Assembly (NCBI GenBank): GCA_037903475.1
Contig: JBAJFG010000470.1
Coordinates: 434,001 to 498,000, forward strand
Source of the DNA: Ancylostoma caninum
Taxonomy: Eukaryota; Nematoda; Chromadorea; Rhabditida; Ancylostomatidae
Length of the DNA stretch: 64,000 nt
Reading direction: 5' to 3'
Every line of letters starts with the position of its first letter. Position 1 is the first letter of the stretch. The translations under genes and the position numbers were made by a program. Shown here piece after piece: positions 12,501-20,574 of this stretch. A model generated the notes under the pieces. The model did no database searches, had not been told where the DNA came from, and was given only the letters and a program-made list of their open reading frames with translations.

Positions 12501-15500
12501 GACAAGACATGGGAACTGCAGAACTTCAGAACTTATTTCTATTCTTTTATTCGCTGTTATTCACCAGTATTTACAATAATTTAAGAACTGCGCAAACCAA
12601 CGAGAGCTGTTCAAGAAGGGTGGCTTAGGGACAAAAGGAACCCTGGGAACCCTGCTCACTGCAGGGTTTTAAGACTGACTGAGGTGTCGTGAGAATTGTT
12701 ACAGAATTTTGCCTTGGAACATACAAAGTTCAATGCGAGAAATGACCAAAAATATGCTATACTGTCTGAGAAAGGTTTCAGAAAATTTTTTGAAAAGGGA
12801 TTGAGCCTTCTCCTCTTCCCCTCTTGCTTCGAGCAAACTTCCACACACTTATAGCCCCCAATCAAATGGCAAACTTTCGCTGGCACATGGGCGAATAAAG
12901 TATGAACGACGGCGTTGAGTGCACTACGGTTTCTTATGTTTGCGCGTCGATAGGAGTGACAACAAACAAGTATGGCCACTCTCATACGTTTTGTTCTCGC
13001 TGATTTTATAGCCGTCCTCGGCGCCAACAAGACCTTTTTCGCACGCATACGCGCGCACGCAAGCGCACCGCTCTGCATCGCTGTAGGACAAATTTCAAAG
13101 TGATTTACCGCTGTCACACTTGATCGATACGATCTCGTTCCTCGCGCGGATCTCCGCCGTCTCGACCAGGATCTCGTTGTGTGCTCCGAGCACTTTGATG
13201 CGCACAAAGTAAGCAACTCCAGTGGGTAGCTTGGGAATCTGGAAAGAGTCCGGAAGTGGTCACAAAAAGCCAACGCGCTCCTCTAAGGAGGTACTGGTCG
13301 GCAAACAACGCTAGGACATATAGGACGTTGGCGCGAAACTGGTCGCGCGTGGCAAAAACGCGCGCGCGTCGAAGTGGGAGTGACGTCCCGACCTGAACTC
13401 GGTACTGGTGATTCGGTCCTTTGTAGGGGATGATGCCCGAATGGACCATCCAGTGTTTGTCCTTCTCGGCGCGGTATTCTACCAGAAAACCTTTGACATC
13501 CGTGTCGGGGTGGTCGCCTGAAGAGATGGGGTTGTGTGCGAGTTTGGCAAAATTAAAAAATGGCATAATAAAATAATAAATTAGACCTTGTCAGTAGAGC
13601 AAAGCACTAGAAAGTAATACTCAACAAGAGTCTATCGTTGACACCGTATTTGCTCCTGTTTTCTGCATAAATGCATGCTTGGTAAAATATACTTAACCAC
13701 CGTACCTGTCTGGATTCCTTCCCATTCCACTGTCAACAGGCTCTCGGTTCCCCTCGACTCTCTCCGTACCCGCAGTGACGCTGAAATTGAGTGAATTCGT
13801 TCTGGTTTGCGGATTTTTGAGAGGATACCAATATTTGATGGGGAATGGGTAAAAAGTTACCTTTCAAAATAATGCAACAACCCTTTAACAAATGTTCAGC
13901 AATATCTTACTACTCATGAGCATTGTCCAAGTTTAGAGGAGATCGAGATGTATCCACAAGAGTCTTAGCCTTTACCCATGCACGAAGTTGCCTATACCCA
14001 GCAGCTACCTGTTGGTAAGAGACTACCCAATTACTCATCCCAATTACTTATTCGGACCCAGTACTTTTGCTTCAGTAATCTAGAAGCATGCGCCACTTAG
14101 CGACATCTTTTGAAACACCTAGTAGTTTTCGAGACCAGTTGCCTTGCCATAATAATTTCTCATCCCAAACCATGTTCAACAGCAGTACAATGTAGAATAA
14201 GAAGGAAGTTTCTACCTTAGTTCCCTTTTCCATCTCAAATTTCCTTTTCCATCACACCTTCCAGTCCCCTCTCCCTTCTTCTTTCCTTTTTTGAAAGAAT
14301 CAGAATTGACAGAACACCTTCGTGATGTGAGGAACACTAGAAACGACAGCGACAAAAGTGACGAACGCCGGAACTGATTAAGAATTTGTCCAGGAAAACG
14401 TGAGAAGCGATCGACCGCTGGAAGTCAGCTAAATCTCATCTTTCCAAACTCGGGTAAATTATGCTTCCACAATAACGTTCCACCTTGTTTGGTCCGAAGA
14501 TACTTCCCTAGAATGCAAAATGACGATCCGCTTCTGGTTGTCATTGAAAACCAAAACAAAAGTTCTACCTCGACTTTTTGTCCTCGAAATTGCTTTTCTG
14601 CTTTTCTCATCGAAGCAACTTTAGGAACAACAATTCCTCTTAACAATTCTGACCTGATAAACAATGATTTTCGCATGATCTACCCGTGAAACGAGAAAAA
14701 GCCTTATATCACAGAAGATTGCTGTCAGATACTGTTCCATTCGCTTTATCACCAAGGAATCACGGGTTGAATCAACTCAAATTCTCTGCTATGATGCCTT
14801 TTTTTTTCTTTTGGTATGACACATGTTTCCAGGGCGAGTTTATTACTGAGAAATTAAAAAAAACCACCAAATGACGAGCGCAGCGAAGATTACTAGGCTT
14901 CTGCTAGGAAATAAGACAGCAAAGGTGTACAATAACGTATGCCGGTTTCTGTAACCATCTTTCCACCCCTTGGAAAATTTAGGGAAATTGCCATCCTCCA
15001 GCTCTTCGAGAAAGGAAGAGTTCGCCAGACAGAAAATATTTTTAGAAATACATAGAGGGCGTTCCTGCTGCGCCCGCACACATTGTTTGTAGCATGGGTA
15101 ATCTCATAGTCATGGATATGATTATTCATGGGTAGCAGCTCAGCATAGACAGTGTAACGAATGGGTAAACACTGTCATGAATAAATACTGTGCAAATAGA
15201 ACCAAAACCAATTGGTGAAGGGTAATTTTGAGTACGGGGTAATTTTGAGTACGATCGCCAAGGTAATCTCACTGATGCACCCAGCAACTTGCTGGGTGGA
15301 GTTCATGGTTAAAATGTAGCGTTCGTTCCTCGAGAAAATCCTCTACCATGGATTTGCAGGTACATATACATATACTTATGGTGGAGAATGTCTTCCTGGA
15401 AATTAAGCTCCTGGGGACATTCCACGCCAGAACAATGCTAAGACGAGAACCCTCAAACGCAAAAACTGTGAGAGAGGGACCAAACTGAACATAATAACTT

Positions 15501-16501
15501 CATTATTTAGATTTTTCTTTTTTGAAGCTGTGTTTGAGCATGTTCAGAGAGTGCCAATTCCATGCTTGGCCAGATTTCCACACCTCCTTCTGCAATATAC
15601 TATTTTGCAAAACACTGCGCGGCATGTGAAAACCCCCATTTTGACCGTTTTTCTGACAATTTTCTGTCGATTTAAACTGATTTTCTCTGGCCAACGTCAG
15701 ACTGTCCCGAATTTGATAGCAGAACCACCTGCAAGAAAAGTTTAAGGAAAAAAAAACCCACTACTCGAAACCAGAGAGATTATTTTGCCTTAATAACCTC
15801 AAAAACCTGAAAACCCCGGCCACAAGAAACTTGTCTACCCGGGCGCACGCCCCCGGCCAAAGTGCACATGCGACGAGGGAATGCGCACACAGCAAACATT
15901 GGCAATTTATTGCTACCTAAGCTGAACCAGTTCAGCAGACCCGCCTGATTTCTGCCATATTTAACAAAAACTCAAGAGGTGAAAGAACAGCTGCGTCAAG
16001 GAGCTGTGACGGGGAAATTCAGTGGAACCTGCTTTATTTTTAAAATTTTGCGATGTTCCACCGCCCAAAAAGCGCTGCGGCCACGCCCGCAGCTGCGCTT
16101 GGCGCATCCAGGAAGCGAAAAACGGCTGAAGTGATGTTTTGTCCGGCCGGAGCCGGCGATCGCGCGAGCATTTGATCGAACGCGACAGGGAGTGGCGGCG
16201 TTTTTTTCTGCTCCTATTGGGTGGCTAGGTCAGACGTGTCCTTGCGCCGGCTTGAGTCAGCCCTGGCCGACGGTCCCCGGCCAGTGATGGAAATGAGAAA
16301 GGCATCGCCGCTATGCAGCCCCCCCCCCCCGTAACCAGATCGCGGACGACACATCAGGATCTCCTCTGATTATCATGCAGAAAAGCCAGACTCCCCCGTA
16401 GGGGCAAAGCGAAGAAGGAATAATTAGCGGCTAGCGGTACCTGCGAGGGCGAAGATCGCGAAGAGGAGGACCGTCGCCGTTCCCCTCGAAAACGGACCCA
16501 T
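1..16501 (-). CDS. Sidekick-like multi-FN3 cell-adhesion receptor, 27 exons assembled, 3' end off the left edge
   Basis: Spliced minus-strand gene. Exons 5' to 3': 16441-16501, 13706-13780, 13393-13517, 13109-13238, 9004-9117, 8610-8697, 8467-8543, 8306-8421, 8094-8243, 7837-8031, 7667-7768, 7036-7116, 6852-6950, 6607-6796, 5977-6079, 5752-5926, 5622-5694, 4331-4455, 4061-4259, 3409-3530, 3135-3345, 1267-1402, 756-846, 631-697, 452-573, 310-395, 1-30. All junction phases agree and no stop interrupts about 1047 codons. The product is a signal peptide followed by ten FN3 domains, the tenth cut by the window edge. Domain ten has the PPQSTWGC...IQYEIQ pattern of Sidekick proteins (C. elegans rig-4), homophilic adhesion molecules at synapses and junctions. 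No Ig domain, membrane segment or tail was found here. Seen: exons, phases and FN3 signature residues. Inferred: the Sidekick identity. Another long FN3 receptor is the alternative. Confidence 0.62.
631..1402 (-). CDS. FN3 domain 9 of the receptor (three exons)
   Basis: Exons 1267-1402 (APRVTARGNDLHVEWRSEGD, then GVFGYRLQFRSESSGW), 756-846 (DYSQTLTGLQQGHTYSVHIQ) and 631-697 (VLDRNSYVMYVSPEAS). All FN3 core positions are present (W, Y, L..L..G..Y.V). Phases 2, 0 and 1 at successive donors are met by the following acceptors. Confidence 0.8.
1403..3134 (-). other. Intron between FN3 domains 8 and 9
   Basis: A 1.7-kb phase-1 intron. It contains an inverted-repeat element at 2465-2656. Nothing else was recognised apart from short uninformative reading frames. 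Confidence 0.6.
2465..2656. mobile_element. MITE-like element, palindromic end TATACTTCAC..GAAGTATA, copy 1
   Basis: The left end is itself a hairpin (CTATACTTCACATGAAGTATAG) and the right end again carries GTGGTATAGC. The interior has repeated ATCGAT motifs and CGTCG-rich sequence. Related copies are at 6125-6380 and 9483-9680. No coding capacity. Confidence 0.5.
3135..3530 (-). CDS. FN3 domain 8 of the receptor (two exons)
   Basis: Exons 3409-3530 (ISPENVRLDRVSDDIVRVSW, then TYFFITGVQ) and 3135-3345 (SLQHELQVRAVNSAGSGPAS). The F-strand LQVRAVNSAGSGP is a textbook FN3 signature. Donors are CAA/GTGAGT and T/GTGAGT; acceptors are CTTCAG and ATTTAG. Confidence 0.8.
4061..4455 (-). CDS. FN3 domain 7 of the receptor (two exons)
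   Basis: Exons 4331-4455 and 4061-4259. Key segments are SLNLAYWSTSGDTSQLFGYQ (B-C strands) and ATYYLRVRAVDNN (F strand). The intron between them has donor CAG/GTGAAC and acceptor TCTTTAG. The exon start at 4455 (CATTTCAG acceptor) is chosen for phase with the exon at 5622; an upstream acceptor at 4486 is the alternative. Confidence 0.75.
5622..6079 (-). CDS. FN3 domain 6 of the receptor (three exons, the last uncertain)
   Basis: Exons 5977-6079 (YLVWTPLPEHTNRIAYFK), 5752-5926 (VQRCRVAYKERTSTRWLRVV, then YRLQHLFFGVHYISR) and 5622-5694 (VSYNLTSSVVQESGSTLHFS). A 50-base intron separates the first two. The third exon fits phase on both sides (GTTTAG acceptor, GTACC donor), but its frame is a less typical FN3 F-G region. 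Skipping it and starting the next exon at 4486 also keeps the frame, so alternative splicing is possible. Confidence 0.65.
6125..6380. mobile_element. MITE-like element of the TATACTT family, copy 2
   Basis: Left end TGCTGCTATACTTCTGTGGG and GCGCTTTGGTCG are mirrored at the right as CGACCAAAAGCGC and AAGTATAGCAGCA. The interior again has ATCGAT motifs. It lies in the intron before FN3 domain 6. Confidence 0.55.
6607..7116 (-). CDS. FN3 domain 5 of the receptor (linker plus two exons)
   Basis: Exon 7036-7116 encodes an inter-domain linker ending GPAGIPED at a GTATGT donor. Exon 6852-6950 encodes LRFTWTKPNCDESVAPIDGY and exon 6607-6796 encodes VPDLRPSTKYSFHVRSRNAN, then GHSPWSE. The join between the last two is either a GC-AG intron (donor TTG/GCAAGT, used for the coordinates here) or a 41-base GT-AG intron (6848 to an acceptor before CTAATTTG), which adds four residues. 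Both stay in frame. Confidence 0.77.
7667..8031 (-). CDS. FN3 domain 4 of the receptor (two exons)
   Basis: Exons 7837-8031 and 7667-7768. The first reads VYNLEAETSASG, then FTVRWQLPIVEKAVNKFVVEY and ends TTWRSTEPT at a GTAAGT donor. The second reads KADEDAHEFSAVLPNMADTS, then LYTVRVVAIGPQEE and ends at a GTGGGT donor. B-strand W, C-strand VVEY and F-strand YTVRVVA fit the fold well; both exons are phase 0. Confidence 0.78.
8094..8421 (-). CDS. FN3 domain 3 of the receptor (two exons)
   Basis: Exons 8306-8421 (SAVRVSDAIRLVYK, DIRISWDPIDDERAQHYE) and 8094-8243 (VMAVEVLPESRRV, VSGHTLSGLLPDTKYLIGVV). Core FN3 residues W and the L..L.P.T.Y segment are present. The donor after HYE is GTATGT; the acceptor of the second exon is CTGTTCAG. 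The first-exon start at 8421 uses a TAG acceptor, chosen because it alone keeps phase with the preceding exon. Confidence 0.77.
8467..9117 (-). CDS. FN3 domain 2 of the receptor (three exons)
   Basis: Exons 9004-9117 (LTAPRHLEV, SLAIKWDAPECGSIGEYQV), 8610-8697 (SPFDVHRQTV, VSVTNLLPATSYTVK) and 8467-8543 (IRAVDRQRRIGPWNADLLQT). The intron between the last two is 66 bases with donor GTAGGT and acceptor GTTCAG; splicing puts the F strand TSYTV directly before IRAV as in a normal FN3 fold. The acceptor of the middle exon is ambiguous by one codon (8697 or 8700, both in frame). Confidence 0.75.
9483..9680. mobile_element. MITE-like element of the TATACTT family, copy 3
   Basis: Left end CATACTCCACGTAGAGTATAG and right end TATACTTAGCGTGAAGTATAG are both short hairpins. 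The interior shares GCGACGGCAACG/CATCGA-type sequence with the other two copies. It lies in the 4-kb intron. Confidence 0.5.
10808..10835. repeat. Solo GC-rich palindrome related to the 43.7-kb foldback
   Basis: GACCGCACGGCTCACTGGCG followed by AGCCGCGC resembles the inner end of the 43693-44351 element. It is probably a decayed fragment. Confidence 0.45.
13109..13780 (-). CDS. FN3 domain 1 of the receptor (three exons)
   Basis: Exons 13706-13780, 13393-13517 and 13109-13238, with introns of 188 and 154 bases. The B strand is SLLTVEWEG, the C strand VKGFLVEYRAEKDKHW, and the E/F region IPKLPTGVAYFVRIKVLG; W, L and Y are the core FN3 residues. Acceptors are TTTCAG, CTTCAG and CCAG. The first exon starts with two codon bases, so an upstream phase-1 exon is required; the signal-peptide exon meets this. 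In Sidekicks FN3-1 follows six Ig domains, and none was found immediately upstream. Confidence 0.75.
13781..16440 (-). other. Candidate first intron of the receptor gene
   Basis: 2.66 kb between the signal-peptide exon and the first FN3 exon. It is AT-rich except for a GC-rich stretch at about 16050-16330 with an 11-C run at 16319-16329 and a CCAAT motif. I looked for Ig-type exons on the minus strand and recognised none. Confidence 0.45.
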
Positions 16502-16504
16502 CAC
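16441..16504 (-). CDS. Candidate first coding exon: signal peptide of the FN3 receptor
   Basis: The ATG is at 16501. It encodes MGPFSRGTATVLLFAIFALA: a short polar N-terminus, a hydrophobic core of about 12 residues and a small-residue cleavage region. The exon ends in phase 1 at a GTACCG donor. The next FN3 exon (13780) begins with two bases of a codon, so joining gives Ala and an open frame. An acceptor (CTTTGCAG) sits three bases upstream of the ATG at 16505. This could be a spliced-leader addition site, typical of nematode first exons. It could equally be a cis acceptor, in which case the hydrophobic stretch is internal. The link to 13780 rests only on phase and on finding no exon in between. 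Confidence 0.5.
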
Positions 16505-16512
16505 CTGCAAAG
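16505..16512 (-). promoter_or_regulatory. Candidate trans-splice (SL) acceptor CTTTGCAG before the ATG
   Basis: A pyrimidine-then-CAG acceptor ends three bases before the start codon of the signal-peptide exon. Nematode SL acceptors usually lie within a few tens of bases of the ATG and resemble TTTCAG. Cis-splicing from an exon further right is the alternative. Confidence 0.4.
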
Positions 16513-18010
16513 TCGCGTGGAATGTTGCGAAATAGCGAAAAGGTATAATATACAAGGATCAGTAGGGAAAATAGAGAGGAAACAGAAAAAAAACGAGCGA
16601 ATATCGGCTAAAAAACTGGGAAAATCACGGGAATGACGAGGGAAAGAATGAAAAAAAAAACAAGGAGAGCTCCGATTTAATATTTCTATCACAATCACAG
16701 AACAAATCTTATGTAAAGCATTGTGTTAGAGGAATGTTAAGTTCTTCTTCGCTATTACTCAGGAAACCAAAACCTAAAAACCGTGTCCTGCATCATTATG
16801 CATGAGTTCTACATGGGATTGAGGAAATCATGAGTTTTTCGTGGGTTTTGCACCGGATTTGCATCGAATTTGGGGATGCATTGTTGTGCATGGTCCGGAT
16901 ACCGATACATGTAACAAGCAGATAAGGATAAGGATGAATTGGAATAAAACAAAAGAGTAATGATAACGGAAGCGCTCGGTGCGCCTTGTGTTCCCGGCCA
17001 CGGAGTGTTGATATGACATTTCATTTCTGCCTCGTTCAGGAGTCATCGCTCCCCAACATCCCCACCCTTGCCACAGAATTCGTAAACATCCCCGAGAAGG
17101 TTGTAAGCTTCCCGCTTATCCAGAATGGATGACTTTGCCCAACAAAATATGATGTCAGCAGGAACTGCTTTGAGTTTACCATTTGTCGTTTGCTCTGTGC
17201 ACCCACTGGCACGCCACAAGTAATAGTTCGGTACGTAGTACAAAGCAGAGAAACATAGGACCATTTCTACCGCATGGTCATTGAGTGAAGGGATTTTTTC
17301 TCACAAGCCTGACATGTACCCAGTTAAATGCAAGAGTCATTGAACCTGACTGCGGAACTGCCAGCTGACAATAACCCGTTCTGGAAACTATAATATCACC
17401 AAGTACACTTATTGGGTGAAGGAGCTGTTCGTCGATCTCCTAGAATCGCTAGTGATCGGTTTCTCGAAAAAAAAAATACTGTTTAACATAGAATTTGCCG
17501 AGAAAAGTACCAGGAATTTAGGAAAATCCAGGAGGGCGCTAGAGGACTTATGATCGCTCTAAAATTGGTCACTTTGAAAGAATTTCGTAGAATGTTATCA
17601 ATTATCCCAATCTATATGAACTTGATGAAAATGTGATAGATCGATTATCTTCACACGACAAGAAAGAAATCATAGCGGGAATTATAAGCTCCACTTTATA
17701 TGCGGCTACGTTTAAATCTGCTTGATTAGTTGCATGAGAATGAACATTTTCTTTTGGACAACATGGTCATATTTCTTCCTCATGTCCAGGGAACTTCTTA
17801 AACTTCTTCATTACGGTCATTGAACGATACCTGTGGAGCGAACAGTACCGCTCTTCATACATATTACAAAATTCAAATTGATTCTGTAGCAAGAAAAACA
17901 CTGAAGAACACACACCAACAGCAGAGAATTAAGACTTTACCGAGAAAATGGAAACGTTAGAAGTACCAGGTGAATTTCGAGAGAAAAAGTCCAAAAAGAA
18001 AAATCAAATA

Positions 18011-18228
18011 TACAGGGTTGGTCCGAAAGTCTTGCACCAACATCCATTCTTCGATCCAAAATTTTTCGGTCTTAAATTGAAATTCTTCGGCAATAGAATG
18101 CGATGGAATGTTCTGTTACTTCTAAACTGTAAAAATTGGTGGATTGGCAGATTCCATCCACGAGCAATAATGTTATGATTGCTCGAAAAAAAGTGTCGGA
18201 TTTGGTGCATGACTTTCAGACCAACTTA
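18011..18228. mobile_element. Mariner-type inverted-repeat element (MITE)
   Basis: TA followed by CAGGGTTGGTCCGAAAGTC at the left; GACTTTCAGACCAAC then TTA at the right. The ends are inverted repeats of about 25 bp with mismatches. About 215 bp long with no transposase. TA target and the GGTTGGTC end are typical of mariner-like elements. Confidence 0.6.
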
Positions 18229-20532
18229 GAGGTTTTTCAAAGGTCTCAGAAAGTAAAAATCAATATATTGCATCGAAAGGCTGAAAAAAATAGCGTAGAT
18301 GACACATGAGTCTAGGGTAGAACCTCCTTCACAGCCATTTATGGACAATATGAGGAACAATGAGCTTATCAAAGTTCGCCGATTCATATCAGATCGAAAA
18401 AATCGAGGAACAGCGGAAAACATCTTGCAAAGTTTTTCTCCAAATCAAAGCCTGCAACGATGACGAAAGCGAAATGAATGAAGGGGTTCAAAAAAAGCTA
18501 TTGGATAACATCGATAAGAAATGATCGAACAAGAGGAAGGCAAAAGTGCAACGTCGCCGGCATGCAAATAATTCACTATCACCCTGCAAACCTTCCATCT
18601 ATCGCACTTTCTTGGGTCGTTACAGTGCCAAATTTGGCAGAGACAGAGCCCTCCTACCCCCACACAACATGGTGCCAGGATGCAGGCACTTCAGACGGGT
18701 GTTCAATCCACAGAAAGTTACGAAAGAAAGGTGTTCCTCTCCCAAAATGGAATGGTACGTGATAAATGGCAACAGATAGCACGTGTCTGCTTTTTTTCAG
18801 CGACAATATTTCCGCAACACAGCAGTTCTGACAGGATAATAGTTTTCTTGCACCTCTCTGGTTATTCGATACCCTCACCCGTCGAACGGAATTACGTGAA
18901 AACAGCTGATGGTTAGCGATTGGTCAGAATATGTGCAATGGGGCGCGAGGATAACTGCTAGTGCATCAAAATGTAACGAATATAGGAACTAGTTATGTAA
19001 CAAGTATGACTGTAACTGGTATAGACATCCAGAGCGATGTGGGTGTTGGGAAGTAGATATGTCACATTCTTTGTTTGTTTGTTTGTTTGTTTATTCTTCT
19101 GAGTCAATACAATACACTTACAAGGATGTACATACGTAGTGAGGAAAATATACTACCTGGTGGAAACCTAGGACAAATATTTGAGAAAAAAGGGCTACAA
19201 AGGGCTAGACACACCAATATCGGAAACTATGGACAGCGTCAGAAGCGCAGCCTTCATTAAGTATTCACCGAGGCAATGAATGCAGACGGCGCTTGTAACA
19301 TCGACTGTAGCATACGGAAGCAACGCTTCTAGCACACGTAGACGAGTTTTCCGCGAATACAGCGACTGCAGATGAAAGAGTGAGGGCTTATCCAGGTGGG
19401 GATATCTCTTGGGGCTTCGTGGATAGGAGTATAATTTTGTATCACTGAGTCATGTAGAAATCAATACCCACTATGGTCAGAACTGAGGAAAAACGAATAA
19501 TTCATGGAGAATGAGTCAATAATCAGATTGGCAATCTAGGAAATATTTTGGACAGTCATACATTCGATTCTCCACCCATTCGAAATCGAATATTCAACAC
19601 GACTTGTTCAGTCCAAACTGTGCATACGCTCCAACCATTCTCCTACTCCAAGTTTATTCCTAAGAATGAGGCCGGCGTAAAATATTTATTTCGGAGATTT
19701 GAAAATGTTTTTAACTTATGCTCCACATCGAAACCGACATATTATACTACCTTATTTCGTTCCCTCCGAGCTTTCTATAGGTTTATTTTCAGTTTTTTAT
19801 TTTCATCATTGATTTCCTAAAATTTTTTCTATCAAACATTTATTATAATCAATATTTTTGTCAATTTCATCTTCTATCCGGGTCTCCAAAATAGTGGAGA
19901 CCACACTTTTTTCTTCCTACGCCCCTCGCCCGCCCCGCCCACTTTCTGCGTCCGCCACTGCTTATCTCGTATTCTTATACCTTTGTAGGATCGCATCATG
20001 AGGGCGTTCGGAGGAAGGGGGGGGGGGGGGAACGTGGGTGAAGAGGGCGATAGGGCCCTTGTCACATTTTTTTCTGGTGCTTTACCCATATTGCTCAACT
20101 GGCACATTCAAAACTTTTATACCACCCTTTATGGCCGACCCACCATCACTCCACGTTTAAAACTGTCAACACATCGTGTAATTTTTCTTGTGAAAAGTGG
20201 ACGAGTTGTTAGAAAAACTCGGGTATGGATAAAGTAGCAATCTTACATCAACGGCACCGCCCCGTTTTCAGGCCCTATGCAAAAGCCAGAATTTCTTACG
20301 TGAACTGCCTTCAGAGGCACAAAAAACCACTTAAAGTCAAGTGGAGTCCTGAGGAAAATTGTCTTTCATTTATCCTTCTTTTGTTTATTGGATTTGCTAA
20401 GGGTGCACCAACGCCAGAGATGGACAATCACGAAGTTGCCTACATAATTATTTGTTTACGCTATGAAAATTCATGCGCATAACCAATAAAGAAGGAAAAA
20501 TAAAACAAATGAAATAAGATAGACAGAATCCC

Positions 20533-20574
20533 GAACTTCAAAAAATGTGAACAGGTTCACATTTTTTGAAGTTC
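20533..20574. repeat. Perfect 20-bp-arm inverted repeat (hairpin)
   Basis: The arm GAACTTCAAAAAATGTGAAC is followed by AG and then its exact reverse complement. It could be a recent inverted duplication or an RNA hairpin; no gene is adjacent. Confidence 0.8.

Larger units (their letters stand above)
9118..13108 (-). other. Large intron between FN3 domains 1 and 2
   Basis: A 4-kb intron, phase 1 on both sides. It carries an inverted-repeat element at 9483-9680 and a short GC-rich hairpin at 10808-10835 related to the foldback element at 43.7 kb. The remaining AT-rich sequence holds only short random reading frames on both strands; no further exon was recognised. Confidence 0.6.
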
